In this document: in pieces, positions 25,788 through 35,075 of the stretch | Numbering within the stretch: the first letter of the stretch is position 1 | Layout of the letters: each line of letters opens with the position of its first letter | Assembly (NCBI GenBank): GCA_027728065.1 | Contig: JAQBVO010000008.1 | Coordinates: forward strand, 1-62,592 | Length of the DNA: 62,592 bases | Reading direction: 5' to 3' | Source: Actinomycetota bacterium | GTDB taxonomy: Bacteria; Actinomycetota; Actinomycetes; Nanopelagicales; Nanopelagicaceae | Position numbers and translations under genes: made by a program | Notes under the pieces: generated by a model | Told to the model about the DNA's origin: nothing | The model's database searches: none | Seen by the model: only the letters and a program-made list of their open reading frames with translations

Positions 25788-26479
25788 GAATCGATGCATT
25801 GACAATCTTTCCGCAATACTTTGAACCCCTTACATTATCCCTAGTGGGCAAAGCTCGTGATGGCGGCATTATCGATTTTTATATCCATGACCTTCGAAGC
25901 TTTGCAAGCAACAATCACCATAGCGTCGATGACACTCCCTATGGTGGAGGTGCTGGAATGGTGATGCTAGCCCAGGTTTGGGGTCTAGCCCTTGACCCAT
26001 TGATGGTTGAAGATACTGATCTAATCATTCTCACCCCAGCAGGAAAGCGATTTGATCAGAGAATGGCCGAGGCTTTTTCTAAAGCCTCCCATCTAGTTTT
26101 TGCATGTGGTCGCTACGAAGGCATTGATGATCGTGTACGTCAATATTATTCAAGTGATTTATATGCATCGCGAAATATCCGTGTGCACGAGGTATCTATT
26201 GGAGATTACGTTTTAGGCGGGGGAGAAGTTGCATCCCTGGTCATGATTGAAGCGATCACAAGGCTATTGCCAGGTGTTGTTGGTAACCCCGAATCACTAA
26301 GTGAAGAATCACATAGTCAAGATGGCTATCTTGAATATCCGAACTTTACAAAGCCTGCGATATGGCGAGACATTGCAGTTCCAGCGATTCTATTGAGCGG
26401 AAATCACAGCGAAATTGCACAATGGCGCGCAGATGCAGCACGAAGGCGCGCAGAGGAAAATTTATGGACTCGCGGGTAA
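25784..26479 (+). CDS. trmD: tRNA (guanine-37-N1)-methyltransferase
   Basis: SPOUT-class enzyme of 231 residues that methylates G37 of tRNAs and prevents frameshifting. D-D-T-P-Y-G-G-G-A-G-M, then C-G-R-Y-E-G-I-D-D-R-V and S-I-G-D-Y-V-L-G-G-G-E form the trefoil-knot SAM site. rplS, the usual next gene, is not here; a desaturase follows. Confidence 0.96.
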   Translation: MRIDALTIFPQYFEPLTLSLVGKARDGGIIDFYIHDLRSFASNNHHSVDDTPYGGGAGMVMLAQVWGLALDPLMVEDTDLIILTPAGKRFDQRMAEAFSKASHLVFACGRYEGIDDRVRQYYSSDLYASRNIRVHEVSIGDYVLGGGEVASLVMIEAITRLLPGVVGNPESLSEESHSQDGYLEYPNFTKPAIWRDIAVPAILLSGNHSEIAQWRADAARRRAEENLWTRG

Positions 26480-26493
26480 TAGCGGTTGTACCG

Positions 26494-26499
26494 TACTCT
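26494..26499 (+). promoter_or_regulatory. -10 element of the desaturase gene
   Basis: TACTCT, 7 nt before the ATG at 26507, so this gene is not dependent on the trmD operon. Confidence 0.5.
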
Positions 26500-26506
26500 G
26501 CCATCT

Positions 26507-27475
26507 ATGACGAGTGAGGCCGAAAAGATTCAGGCACGATTAATCCGTGATCTCGAATCCGTTGTAGCAGTTGAACTTGAGCGTCATTTAGGGGTACAAA
26601 AAAACTGGTATCCCCATGAGTACGTACCATGGTCCAAAGGTCGCGACTTTGCAGGACCACTCAATGGAGATGCGTGGCAGGCACAAGACTCACGCCTTAC
26701 ACCTGTTGCCCAAGACTCTTTAGTTCTCAATCTCTTAACTGAAGATAATCTTCCTAGCTATCACACTGAAATTGCTATTTCCATGGGACGTGATGGAGCG
26801 TGGGGAACCTGGATCGAACGTTGGACGGCTGAAGAGGCGCGACACAGCATCGTCATTCGAGATTATTTAATGGCAACACGAGGTGTTAATCCATATGAAC
26901 TTGAAGATTTGCGCATGGCACATATGTCACTGGGATATCAGACACCATACGAGAACGATATGTTGCATACAATTGCTTATGTTTCTATGCAAGAGTTAGC
27001 GACACGCATCTCTCACCGTAATACTGGTAAAATCTGCGATGACCCTATCGCTGAAAATATGATGCAGCGCATCGCAATGGATGAGAACCTACATATGCTT
27101 TTTTACCGCAATACATTAGGTGCAGCCCTAGATATGGAGCCCAATGCAACTATGCGGGCAATCACCGATGTTGTCACTAACTTTGATATGCCTGGGGCAA
27201 ATATGCCCGGTTTTGGACGCAAAGCTGTACAGATCGCACTTGTCGGCATTTATGACTTGCAACAACACTTAGATGAAGTAATCGCACCGGTGTTGCGTGC
27301 CTGGAATGTCTTTGAGCGCAGCGATCTAAGTGGTGATGGCCTGAAAGCGCGGGAAGATTTGGTGGAGTTTCTTGCCGCCACTGGCCTTGATGCCGAGCGA
27401 TTTAATGAGAAACGTGAACTGCATTTTGAGCGCCTAATCGCGCGTGGGCAAGAGCCATTACGTATCATCAAGTAA
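26507..27475 (+). CDS. Acyl-ACP desaturase (DesA type)
   Basis: Soluble diiron desaturase of 322 residues that introduces a double bond into acyl-ACP. The iron ligands are seen in W-T-A-E-E-A-R-H near residue 107 and D-E-N-L-H near 190, the two E-x-x-H units of the fatty-acid desaturase type 2 family found in mycobacteria and plants. N-W-Y-P-H-E-Y near residue 35 is another typical block. Its job is probably adjusting membrane fluidity in cold water. An in-frame TTG at 26486 is less likely than the ATG, which has a promoter hexamer in place. Confidence 0.9.
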   Translation: MTSEAEKIQARLIRDLESVVAVELERHLGVQKNWYPHEYVPWSKGRDFAGPLNGDAWQAQDSRLTPVAQDSLVLNLLTEDNLPSYHTEIAISMGRDGAWGTWIERWTAEEARHSIVIRDYLMATRGVNPYELEDLRMAHMSLGYQTPYENDMLHTIAYVSMQELATRISHRNTGKICDDPIAENMMQRIAMDENLHMLFYRNTLGAALDMEPNATMRAITDVVTNFDMPGANMPGFGRKAVQIALVGIYDLQQHLDEVIAPVLRAWNVFERSDLSGDGLKAREDLVEFLAATGLDAERFNEKRELHFERLIARGQEPLRIIK

Positions 27476-27478
27476 AGT
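27473..27478 (+). promoter_or_regulatory. -10 element of the class I amidotransferase gene
   Basis: TAAAGT, 6 nt before the ATG at 27485; its first three bases are the stop codon of the desaturase gene. Confidence 0.45.
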
Positions 27479-27484
27479 AGGTGC

Positions 27485-28213
27485 ATGAACAAGCGCGTTC
27501 TCTTTATTGAGCATGACCACGTCAGTGGAGGCGGTCCGATCTGGGCCCAGTTCCAAAGACGCGGTTATGAGATTACGAGATTTATTATCGTTGATGAGCA
27601 CAATGCCAAGAATCCGAATGTGACACCGATCTGGCCAGATCTGCTCAGCTTTGATGTCATAGTTTTAATGGGTGCGCCGTATGCCGCCTATGATGATGAA
27701 GGAATTGGGAACTGGCTGCTGCCACAAGTCGAAAAAATGCGTGCCGTGCACAACGCCGGAATACCTATTTTGGGAATCTGTTTTGGTGGTCAACTGATGT
27801 CACGAGTGTTAGGTGGTACCGTCTCACGCTCTCCTAGAGCCGAACTTGGTTGGTTTGAAGTCCAATCAATCGATGAAAGCCTTATTCCACGCGGACCTTG
27901 GTTTCAATATCACTGGGATCGCTTTACTTTTCCGCCGGGCTCGAGCCCGATTGCGCACAACGAGCTCTGCGGGCAAGCCTATGTTTACGGACGCACATTG
28001 GGTGTGCAGTTTCACCCTGAAATTAATGCAGAGGTCTTAGATACGTGGCTGGCGATGGAGGGTGGATGCGCCGAAGTTGAATCTGAGGGAGTTGTTGTTC
28101 AGGATTTGCGAGCACAGACTAAAGCCTTAGAAAAAGATAGCAATCAACGTGGCTACGACTTAGTCGATCAATTCTTAGATCGCATCGCAACAGCGCCGGT
28201 AAAACTAATTTAA
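27485..28213 (+). CDS. Class I glutamine amidotransferase-like hydrolase
   Basis: GMP-synthase-like GATase1 domain protein of 242 residues, without a synthetase partner domain. The nucleophile is in G-I-C-F-G-G-Q (Cys near residue 98) and the His-Glu pair in V-Q-F-H-P-E-I. Proteins of this group occur beside glutamine-synthetase-like ligases in amine catabolism, where they release glutamate from gamma-glutamyl products. Here the ligase and an aldehyde dehydrogenase lie directly on the other strand, and the stop codon overlaps that of the dehydrogenase by 4 nt. The pathway role is an inference. Confidence 0.8.
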   Translation: MNKRVLFIEHDHVSGGGPIWAQFQRRGYEITRFIIVDEHNAKNPNVTPIWPDLLSFDVIVLMGAPYAAYDDEGIGNWLLPQVEKMRAVHNAGIPILGICFGGQLMSRVLGGTVSRSPRAELGWFEVQSIDESLIPRGPWFQYHWDRFTFPPGSSPIAHNELCGQAYVYGRTLGVQFHPEINAEVLDTWLAMEGGCAEVESEGVVVQDLRAQTKALEKDSNQRGYDLVDQFLDRIATAPVKLI

Positions 28214-29568
28214 TCGTTTGAGATAAATACGTTCTTTAACTCGGTATACGAATCTAAGGCATCAGGGCCTAGACCACGTCCCAAACCAGATTGCTTAAAG
28301 CCTCCAAATGGAGTCCAGAAACGGACCGAGGAGTTAGAGTTAATAGAGAGCGCACCAGTTTCAACTGCGCGGCTCATACGAAGTGCGCGTCCTACATCGC
28401 GACTCCATATCGAACCCGATAAGCCATATTCGCCCTCATTTGCCATGGCAATTGCATCGGCCTCGTCCTCAAATGTAAGAACCGAGACAACGGGTCCAAA
28501 AATCTCCTCGCGCCATGATTTAGAGTTCGTATTCTTTGGAAGCAAGACAGTAGGTGCCATCCAGTAGCCAGGCCCAGTTGGAGCTGTACCTGTAAATGCA
28601 ATCTCTTCATCCAGATAAGACTCAACGACATCAAACTGTTTCTTTGAGATCAATGGCCCCATATCAGCCGTTGCAAGATTGGGATCTTCAACACGGAACT
28701 TTTTAACGGCGACCTCAAAATGTTCCATGAAAGCATCGAAGGCCGTTCTTTGAACGAGAATTCTTGAGCGTGCGCAACAATCTTGGCCAGCATTATCAAA
28801 TACAGCCCCTGGTGCACCACTGGCCGCCTTTGCAATATCTGCATCGGCAAAGATGATGTTAGAGCTTTTTCCGCCGAGCTCTAAAGTTACCCGCTTAATC
28901 TGGTCGGCACATCCAGCCATGATCGACTTACCAACAGAGGTTGAGCCAGTAAATGCAATCTTTCGTACTAATGGATGTGTTACAAATCGATTACCTACAA
29001 CGCTTCCTTTGCCGGGTAAAACATTAAATACACTCTCTGGGATTCCAGCAAGGAGGGCTAGTTCAGCAAGTCGAATTGCAGTCAGCGGTGTGTATTCGGC
29101 AGGCTTTAATACAACGGTATTGCCGCCAGCAAGTGCCGGTGCGAAACCCCAACCAGCAATTGGCATCGGAAAGTTCCAAGGAACAATTATTCCAACGACA
29201 CCGATCGGCTCCTTAAATGTTATGTCCACGCCACCTGGAACTGGAATCTGTTTACCAAAGAGACGCTCAGGAGAGGCTGCGTAGTACATCAGAACGTTGG
29301 CAACGTTGTCGGCCTCCCATAGCGCATTGCTGCGAGTGTGGCCTGCATTGGTGATCTCTAATTGTGCTAACTCTTCACGATGATCAGTTACAACCTGTGA
29401 AAAGCTGCGCAATAAACGGGCGCGCTCACCAGGTGCGATATGTCGCCAGGTATCAAAGGCTTTAGCCGCCTTGGCAATAACTGCATCTGTCTGTTCTATA
29501 TCCAGATGTGGAACGTTTTTAACAATCTCTTCGGTAGCAGGATTAATTACATCGTAGGAAGTAGACAC
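28210..29568 (-). CDS. Aldehyde dehydrogenase (possible gamma-glutamyl-aminoaldehyde oxidation)
   Basis: NAD(P)-dependent aldehyde dehydrogenase of 452 residues. P-W-N-F-P near residue 130, F-T-G-S-T-S-V-G near 205, the base in L-E-L-G-G-K near 230 and the catalytic cysteine in N-A-G-Q-D-C-C near 265 are all present. The start is probably GTG 29568, 7 nt after the ligase stop; a longer frame would run back through the ligase C-terminus and shows no family similarity. It is co-directional with the ligase and would oxidise the aldehyde made from a gamma-glutamylated amine, as PuuC does for putrescine. Confidence 0.88.
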   Translation of the reverse strand: MSTSYDVINPATEEIVKNVPHLDIEQTDAVIAKAAKAFDTWRHIAPGERARLLRSFSQVVTDHREELAQLEITNAGHTRSNALWEADNVANVLMYYAASPERLFGKQIPVPGGVDITFKEPIGVVGIIVPWNFPMPIAGWGFAPALAGGNTVVLKPAEYTPLTAIRLAELALLAGIPESVFNVLPGKGSVVGNRFVTHPLVRKIAFTGSTSVGKSIMAGCADQIKRVTLELGGKSSNIIFADADIAKAASGAPGAVFDNAGQDCCARSRILVQRTAFDAFMEHFEVAVKKFRVEDPNLATADMGPLISKKQFDVVESYLDEEIAFTGTAPTGPGYWMAPTVLLPKNTNSKSWREEIFGPVVSVLTFEDEADAIAMANEGEYGLSGSIWSRDVGRALRMSRAVETGALSINSNSSVRFWTPFGGFKQSGLGRGLGPDALDSYTELKNVFISND

Positions 29569-29575
29569 TTTAGAT

Positions 29576-30934
29576 TTAAAACCTTTCGAAGTTACGGAAT
29601 AGTTCCCAATCGGTGATGGCCTTACCGTAAGCGGCAATTTCAATCTTTGCCATATTGGCATAATGTGCCTGCACTTGCGAGCCAAATACCTCTTTAACCC
29701 ATGGGCTGTTCTCCCAGAGTGCAAGGGCCTCTGGCATCGAGGATGGAAGTCTGGCCGAATCTGATTCGTAGGCATTACCGAGGAAAGCTGGTTCAAGCAC
29801 AAGTTTGTTTCTAATTCCATCAAGACCGGCAGCGATAATTCCAGAGACGGCTAGATAGGGATTGACATCTCCACCTGCGACACGATTTTCTAGTCGCAGA
29901 GATGGTCCATGCCCAACTAAGCGGAGTGCGCATGTGCGGTTATCGCGGCCCCAACGAATGGCAGTGGGTGCAAATGAGCCAGGGACAAATCGCTTATACG
30001 AGTTGATATTGGGTGCGAACAAAAGCGTCATTTCGCGCAAATGTGCAATCTGACCCGCTATAAATTGACGACCCACATCACTAAGGCCCTGCTCTTTATC
30101 ATCCGAATCTGTCATCACCATAGATCCATCGAGACCACGGAAAGAGAGATGAATGTGTGAAGAGTTTCCCTCTTTCTCATTTGGTTTAGCCATAAAAGTT
30201 AGAGCGTAACCATCTTGAGATGCAATCTCTTTGGCACCATTCTTATAGATGACATGATTATCACAGTTTGAAAGAGCATCAGAGTATTTAAAAGCGATCT
30301 CGTGCTGACCAAAGTTACACTCACCTTTTACAGATTCTACGCTCATGCCGGCATTTGCCATTGCAAGTCGAATACGTCGCAAGAGCGGCTCGATGCGCGA
30401 TCCACCAAGAATTGAATAATCAACGTTGTATTGATTGACCGGTATTAAGTTTTTATAGCCCTTATTCCAGGCCTCTTCATATGTATCCTTAAAGACTACG
30501 AACTCAAGCTCGGTTCCACACATCGCCTCCATGCCAGCAGCTTCCAGAGCCTTGACCTGCTTGCGCAAAATCTGGCGGGGAGATGCAACGACATCGCTGT
30601 GATCGAGCCAGGCGACATCGGCTAGAACTAGCACCGCACCTGGCTGCCAATCGATTAATCGAAGAGTGCTCATATCTGGCACTAATGCAAAATCACTATA
30701 GCCGCGCTCCCACGATGACATCGCATATCCGGCAACTGTGTTCATATCAACGTCAACTGCTAATAAGTAGTTACAGCCCTCCGTGCCATGTTTTAAGACC
30801 TCATCGAGAAAGAACTGTCCATGGATTCTCTTGCCCGTTAAACGGCCCTGCATATCGGTCATTGCCACGACAACGGTATCTATCGAGCCATCTGCAACGC
30901 CAGCCCGTAATGCATCTATTGACATTGATTTCAC
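29576..30934 (-). CDS. Glutamine-synthetase-like gamma-glutamyl-amine ligase
   Basis: A 452-residue member of the glutamine synthetase superfamily. C-G-T-E-L-E-F near residue 140, G-E-C-N-F-G-Q-H-E near 205, the histidine loop S-S-H-I-H-L-S near 260 and R-L-E-N-R near 350 are the metal and substrate blocks. The N-G-S-G-M-H of true glutamine synthetase is replaced by N-S-S-H-I-H and there is no adenylylation loop, so it resembles PuuA/GlnA3-like ligases for amines. Its neighbours agree. The GTG at 30934 has a TAGCAT six nt upstream; an ATG at 30925 is the alternative. Confidence 0.85.
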   Translation of the reverse strand: MKSMSIDALRAGVADGSIDTVVVAMTDMQGRLTGKRIHGQFFLDEVLKHGTEGCNYLLAVDVDMNTVAGYAMSSWERGYSDFALVPDMSTLRLIDWQPGAVLVLADVAWLDHSDVVASPRQILRKQVKALEAAGMEAMCGTELEFVVFKDTYEEAWNKGYKNLIPVNQYNVDYSILGGSRIEPLLRRIRLAMANAGMSVESVKGECNFGQHEIAFKYSDALSNCDNHVIYKNGAKEIASQDGYALTFMAKPNEKEGNSSHIHLSFRGLDGSMVMTDSDDKEQGLSDVGRQFIAGQIAHLREMTLLFAPNINSYKRFVPGSFAPTAIRWGRDNRTCALRLVGHGPSLRLENRVAGGDVNPYLAVSGIIAAGLDGIRNKLVLEPAFLGNAYESDSARLPSSMPEALALWENSPWVKEVFGSQVQAHYANMAKIEIAAYGKAITDWELFRNFERF

Positions 30935-30940
30935 AGAGCG

Positions 30941-30946
30941 ATGCTA
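30941..30946 (-). promoter_or_regulatory. -10 element of the ligase gene
   Basis: TAGCAT on the minus strand, 6 nt before the GTG at 30934. Confidence 0.45.
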
Positions 30947-30972
30947 TCTATTTGTCTGGGCAAAATCTACGT

Positions 30973-31008
30973 CAGAAACCCCCATCGCTTTGGCGGCGGG
31001 GGTTTCTG
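30973..31008 (-). terminator. 11-bp stem-loop between permease relic and ligase gene
   Basis: CAGAAACCCCC (30973-30983) pairs exactly with GGGGGTTTCTG (30998-31008) around a 14-nt loop. Neither strand has a strong T-run; the minus strand has a short ATTTT some nt later. It fits a terminator that once followed the gene now reduced to a relic, or an attenuator before the ligase. Confidence 0.45.
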
Positions 31009-31055
31009 GTGTTAGTTCTGCTTTATGAGTTGAGATTACTACGTGGGATTGACCC

Positions 31056-31109
31056 TTACTGGTATCCAAGTTCATTTATGCGCTTTTCATCGTTGTTTGA
31101 GATTGCCAT
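31056..31109 (-). pseudogene. N-terminal relic of an APC-type amino-acid/amine permease
   Basis: Seventeen codons, M-A-I-S-N-N-D-E-K-R-I-N-E-L-G-Y-Q, then TAA. The block D-E-x-R-I-x-E-L-G-Y-x matches the cytoplasmic N-terminus of amino-acid/GABA/ethanolamine permeases, which in intact proteins continues Q-E-L-x-R-S into the first helix. Here the frame stops and the other 400 or more residues are gone. A GAGCAG lies before the ATG. Its position upstream of an amine ligase gene, on the same strand, is where a PuuP-like importer would be. Confidence 0.5.
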
Positions 31110-31186
31110 AATCTGCTCGACATTGAGTTTTTGGGTATAGCATTTCTACTTCTAGATTGACCTAAGCGATAGGGGTTTTTGCGATT

Positions 31187-31927
31187 ATGTGTCGGCTCAT
31201 GGGCTATGTGTCGCAGGATGAATCCTCATTTGCAGCCCAAGCGGGGCGAGATTTCTCAGAGTTTATCGCTCTAGCCCCCGTTCATTGCGACGGCTGGGGC
31301 ATTGCAACTCATAATCGAGATCGCTCTGCGATGGTGCTCGAGAAGAAGGTTGAGAGGGCAGATGAGAGTGAGGTTTTTAAGAAAACCATCGCTGAGAACC
31401 CTGCCGATGGTGCACTTTTGCATCTGCGCTGGGCCACTCAAGGTTTAGCAATTAATGAGAATAATACTCACCCATTTACTTATGGTAAGTTTTCATTTAT
31501 TCATAACGGCTCAATATTTCCACACGATGCAATTTTTAATTTTATCGATGAAAAATTTAAGAGTTTGATTATTGGCGATACAGATAGTGAACTGTACTTC
31601 TATCTCATGATGAGTCAAATCGAAAAACTTGGCTTAGTAGAGGGAATAAGAAGTACGATTGCATTAGTCAAAACCCATGGCACGACAACATCGCTTAATT
31701 TCATGTTAATCAATGATGAGCGATTAGTTGTAGGAAGTGAACATAACTCCCTGAAAAAACCCGATTGGGCCCTAGATGATTACTATCTTCTCAAATATAA
31801 GAAAGATGATAAGGGAGTTCTATTTGCCTCAAGCGGGTGGAATCAACCAGGCTGGAGTGTTTTAGAAAACCACCATCTTGCCGTTGTTGACCGTTCCTCT
31901 TTTGAGATTGAAGTTATCTCTCTCTAA
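31187..31927 (+). CDS. Class II glutamine amidotransferase domain protein (YafJ-like)
   Basis: An Ntn-type amidotransferase of 246 residues. The start M-C-R-L-M-G-Y places the nucleophile at Cys2 after Met removal. H-C-D-G-W-G-I-A near 37, L-H-L-R-W-A-T-Q near 70 and N-T-H-P-F near 85 with F-I-H-N-G-S are the glutamine-site blocks. No synthase domain is fused. Function is not established for YafJ-like proteins; EgtC is a related hydrolase, but no other ergothioneine genes are seen. Confidence 0.82.
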   Translation: MCRLMGYVSQDESSFAAQAGRDFSEFIALAPVHCDGWGIATHNRDRSAMVLEKKVERADESEVFKKTIAENPADGALLHLRWATQGLAINENNTHPFTYGKFSFIHNGSIFPHDAIFNFIDEKFKSLIIGDTDSELYFYLMMSQIEKLGLVEGIRSTIALVKTHGTTTSLNFMLINDERLVVGSEHNSLKKPDWALDDYYLLKYKKDDKGVLFASSGWNQPGWSVLENHHLAVVDRSSFEIEVISL

Positions 31928-31936
31928 TTTAGGCCC

Positions 31937-31942
31937 TACGAT
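31937..31942 (+). promoter_or_regulatory. -10 element of miaB
   Basis: TACGAT, 6 nt before the ATG at 31949. Confidence 0.5.
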
Positions 31943-31948
31943 AGGTTC

Positions 31949-33370
31949 ATGAACCGCACCTACATCGTCGAGACATACGGCTGTCAGATGAATGTTCACG
32001 ACTCCGAACGTATAGCTGGATTACTCGATGAGGCCGGCTATCTGCCAGTGGCACAGGGCGAACAGGCCGATATCGTTGTATTTAATACCTGCGCGGTGCG
32101 CGAGAATGCCGACAACAAACTCTATGGAAATCTCTCCTTTCTAGCCCCCATTAAAAAGGCAAATCCCACGATGCAGATTGCCGTAGGTGGGTGCCTAGCG
32201 CAGAAAGATCAAGCAACAATTTTAAAAAAAGCCCCCTATGTCGATGTCGTCTTTGGAACCCACAATGTTGGTTCACTACCGATCTTGCTTGAGCGCGCCC
32301 GTATTGAAGAGGAGGCACAGATTGAAATTCTGGAGTCTCTCGAGCATTTTCCATCAACGCTGCCAGCTCGGCGGTTATCGGCCTTTTCTTCCTGGGTATC
32401 GATCTCGGTTGGTTGCAATAACACCTGCACTTTCTGCATCGTTCCCACGCTGCGAGGGATTGAAAAAGATAGAAGTGCTAAAGATATTATGGCCGAGGTT
32501 CGTGCATTAGTTGCTCAAGGTGTTATTGAAATAACATTGCTCGGCCAAAACGTCAATGCTTATGGCGTTGACTTTGATGATCGTCATGCATTTGCAAATC
32601 TACTGCGCGAATGTGGCAGAGTCGAAGGCTTAGAGCGCGTACGTTTTATGTCTCCGCATCCACGCGATTTTACCGATGATGTCATAGAAGCGATGGCACA
32701 AACTACTAATGTCATGCCGCACCTGCACATGCCTTTGCAGTCGGGATCAAATACGATTTTGCAGGCAATGCGCCGCTCCTATCGCACCGATAGATATTTA
32801 GGAATCCTTGAACGTGTGCGAACTGCTATGCCAGATGCATCTATTACAACCGATATTATCGTTGGTTTTCCTGGTGAGAGTGAGAGTGATTTTCAAGCAA
32901 CTTTAGATTTATGTACCCAGGCGCGCTTTGCTGCGGCATATACATATCAATATTCAATTCGCCCAGGCACACCAGCTGCAACAATGCCTCATCAAGTTTC
33001 AACTCAGGTAGTAGGCGAGCGCTATACACGCCTGCACAATCACCAGCAGAGGCTTTCCTTCTCGATTAATCAAGAGGCGATCGGTAAGAGATTTAAAGTT
33101 CTCATCGGTGATTATGAGGGGCGTCGCGATCTGGTCAATGAGCGCATGACCGGTCGTAGTGAAGATTTTCGTTTAGTGCACTTTGAAAAAATTGCAAAGG
33201 CGCGTCCAGGAGATGAAGTAGAGGTCCTTATTACTGAGGCATCGGCGCACTATTTAATAGGAACACCTGGCACCCTTCGCCCAACGCGCGGTGGTGATGC
33301 ACACCAAGCCCGTACTGCAGAGATTGCAAAGAGTTCGACCATGCTGGGAATTCCGACGGTAGCCAAGTGA
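31949..33370 (+). CDS. miaB: tRNA-2-methylthio-N6-dimethylallyladenosine synthase
   Basis: Radical-SAM methylthiotransferase of 473 residues acting on A37 of tRNA after MiaA. The N-terminal UPF0004 domain has [12 protein letters not shown] and later cysteines in [10 protein letters not shown] and G-G-C-L-A-Q. The radical-SAM cluster motif is [13 protein letters not shown] domain ends the protein, which has a slightly extended tail. The last bases overlap the miaA start by 4 nt. Confidence 0.96.
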   Translation: MNRTYIVETYGCQMNVHDSERIAGLLDEAGYLPVAQGEQADIVVFNTCAVRENADNKLYGNLSFLAPIKKANPTMQIAVGGCLAQKDQATILKKAPYVDVVFGTHNVGSLPILLERARIEEEAQIEILESLEHFPSTLPARRLSAFSSWVSISVGCNNTCTFCIVPTLRGIEKDRSAKDIMAEVRALVAQGVIEITLLGQNVNAYGVDFDDRHAFANLLRECGRVEGLERVRFMSPHPRDFTDDVIEAMAQTTNVMPHLHMPLQSGSNTILQAMRRSYRTDRYLGILERVRTAMPDASITTDIIVGFPGESESDFQATLDLCTQARFAAAYTYQYSIRPGTPAATMPHQVSTQVVGERYTRLHNHQQRLSFSINQEAIGKRFKVLIGDYEGRRDLVNERMTGRSEDFRLVHFEKIAKARPGDEVEVLITEASAHYLIGTPGTLRPTRGGDAHQARTAEIAKSSTMLGIPTVAK

Positions 33371-34281
33371 GCCTGATCGTTGTTTGCGGGGCAACTGCTA
33401 CTGGCAAGAGCGAGTTAGCTCTCAACCTTGCCCAGCGTTTTGATGGAGAGATTGTTAACGCCGATTCAATGCAGATTTATCGTGGGATGAACATTGGTAC
33501 GGCAAAATTGGATATCGACCAGCGCCAAGGAATCGCCCACCATCTATTAGATGTACTCGATGTTCATCAAGATTCGAGCGTGGCCTGGTATCAAAACGCT
33601 GCACGGGCCGCTATCGCCGATATTCAAGGGCGGGGTAAGTGCGCAATTGTGGTCGGAGGCACGGGTCTTTACATCAAATCAATTTTAGATGAGTTGAACT
33701 TTCCAGATACCAATCCCGAGGTTCGACAGGGCCTGGAGAAAGAGTTAGAGGATATTGGATTAGATGCCCTCTATGAGCGATTAGCCAGATTAGATCCAGC
33801 TGCAGCAATTGCAATCGATCGGGCTAATGCGCGTCGAGTAATCAGGGCCTTAGAAGTTATTGCAATTACCGGCAAAGCATTTACGGCAAATCTTCCGCGA
33901 GAGGAAAGTACGCGTTATCCAAATGCCCAACAGTTTGCTTTAGTGATGGATCGCCAACGCCTGGATGAGCGAATTAGCGCACGAGTAGATCGCATGTGGG
34001 ATCTTGGATTTGTTGGCGAAGTCGATGCCCTCATGAATGCAGGAATAACCAATGGGCGCACCGCACAGTTTGCTCTGGGTTACTCGCAGATAATCGCTTT
34101 TCGTAAAGGTCTCATGAGTCAGGACGAGGCACGTGAGGAGACCAAGCGTTCTACCCGAGCATATGCCCGTCGCCAAGAGACTTGGTTTTCGCGAGATTCA
34201 CGAATTACCTGGATTTCCCCGCTGCAACCACGGTTAGAGACGGTGCTGGCGCATTTAGAGAAGATAAACTTGACCAGATGA
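33367..34281 (+). CDS. miaA: tRNA dimethylallyltransferase
   Basis: Prenylates A37 of UNN-reading tRNAs, the substrate for MiaB upstream. The 304 residues show the P-loop [11 protein letters not shown], then [23 protein letters not shown] and the C-terminal Q-E-T-W-F. The start is GTG within the miaB stop region and the stop overlaps dapF (ATGA). Confidence 0.95.
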   Translation: MSLIVVCGATATGKSELALNLAQRFDGEIVNADSMQIYRGMNIGTAKLDIDQRQGIAHHLLDVLDVHQDSSVAWYQNAARAAIADIQGRGKCAIVVGGTGLYIKSILDELNFPDTNPEVRQGLEKELEDIGLDALYERLARLDPAAAIAIDRANARRVIRALEVIAITGKAFTANLPREESTRYPNAQQFALVMDRQRLDERISARVDRMWDLGFVGEVDALMNAGITNGRTAQFALGYSQIIAFRKGLMSQDEAREETKRSTRAYARRQETWFSRDSRITWISPLQPRLETVLAHLEKINLTR

Positions 34282-35075
34282 TTGCAACATATGGGCACGG
34301 CACTGAAAATGATTTCCTGCTTATCTTTGATTCACAGGATGAACACTCGATTACAACTGCCCAGAGCGCTGCGATGTGCAATCGTGATACTGGTATCGGC
34401 GCAGATGGTCTGATCAGAATCATTAAACGTGGTGGCAAATGGTTTATGGATTATCGAAATACCGATGGCTCAGTAGCCGAGATGTGTGGTAATGGGATTC
34501 GTGTCATGGCGCGCTATCTCGTTGCGCGCGGACATGTCCCCGAAGGGATTTTTGCAATCGATACTCGTGATGGACTAAAATACTTACGCGTACCTATGGA
34601 GGGCGATATATCTGTCAACATGGGTCGAGTTACTAATCATGAGCAGGCGATAACGGCTGCAATTAACGGACAGATATGGAACGGGTATCAGATCAGTATT
34701 GGCAATCCTCATGCCGTTGTATTTGTCGATGATATAAACCAGGTTGGTCCGATGAATGAACCGCCAGTTGTACGGCCTCGCGAGGCCTATCCCGAGGGTG
34801 TCAATGTGGAGTTCGCGCAGATCACCGCAGATCATGAGATAACTATGCGTGTTTATGAACGTGGTAGCGGTGAGACTCGTTCATGCGGCACAGGTACCTG
34901 CGCTGTTGCACTAGCAGCCGTTGTGCACAGCAAAGGTCGCCTTCCATCCACGTGGGTTATTAATCCACCCGGTGGCCGTCTAGAGGTGTCAATCGATTCA
35001 GACTCCAATGCGACGTTAACTGGACCTGCAGTCTTAATAAAAGATGTAGATATTTCGGAGTTTTTGCTTGCCTAA
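34278..35075 (+). CDS. dapF: Diaminopimelate epimerase
   Basis: Converts LL- to meso-diaminopimelate for lysine and peptidoglycan. The 265 residues have both catalytic cysteines: M-C-G-N-G-I-R-V and S-C-G-T-G-T-C-A. I chose ATG 34278, which overlaps the miaA stop, because the sequence Y-G-H-G-T-E-N-D-F is the family N-terminus; an earlier in-frame start at 34182 would encode 32 extra residues inside miaA in another frame. Confidence 0.95.
   Translation: MIATYGHGTENDFLLIFDSQDEHSITTAQSAAMCNRDTGIGADGLIRIIKRGGKWFMDYRNTDGSVAEMCGNGIRVMARYLVARGHVPEGIFAIDTRDGLKYLRVPMEGDISVNMGRVTNHEQAITAAINGQIWNGYQISIGNPHAVVFVDDINQVGPMNEPPVVRPREAYPEGVNVEFAQITADHEITMRVYERGSGETRSCGTGTCAVALAAVVHSKGRLPSTWVINPPGGRLEVSIDSDSNATLTGPAVLIKDVDISEFLLA

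Noticed and set aside
29569-29823. 85-residue N-terminal extension of the aldehyde dehydrogenase
   Set aside because: It runs through the end of the ligase gene in another frame and has no similarity to the family; GTG 29568 begins the normal N-terminus.
30973-31008. Riboswitch before the amine ligase
   Set aside because: It is a single simple stem with a 14-nt loop, no conserved aptamer core, and the ligase appears to be transcribed from a start downstream of it.
34182-34277. Extended N-terminus of DapF inside miaA
   Set aside because: The family N-terminus begins at ATG 34278, which overlaps the miaA stop as typical ATGA coupling.
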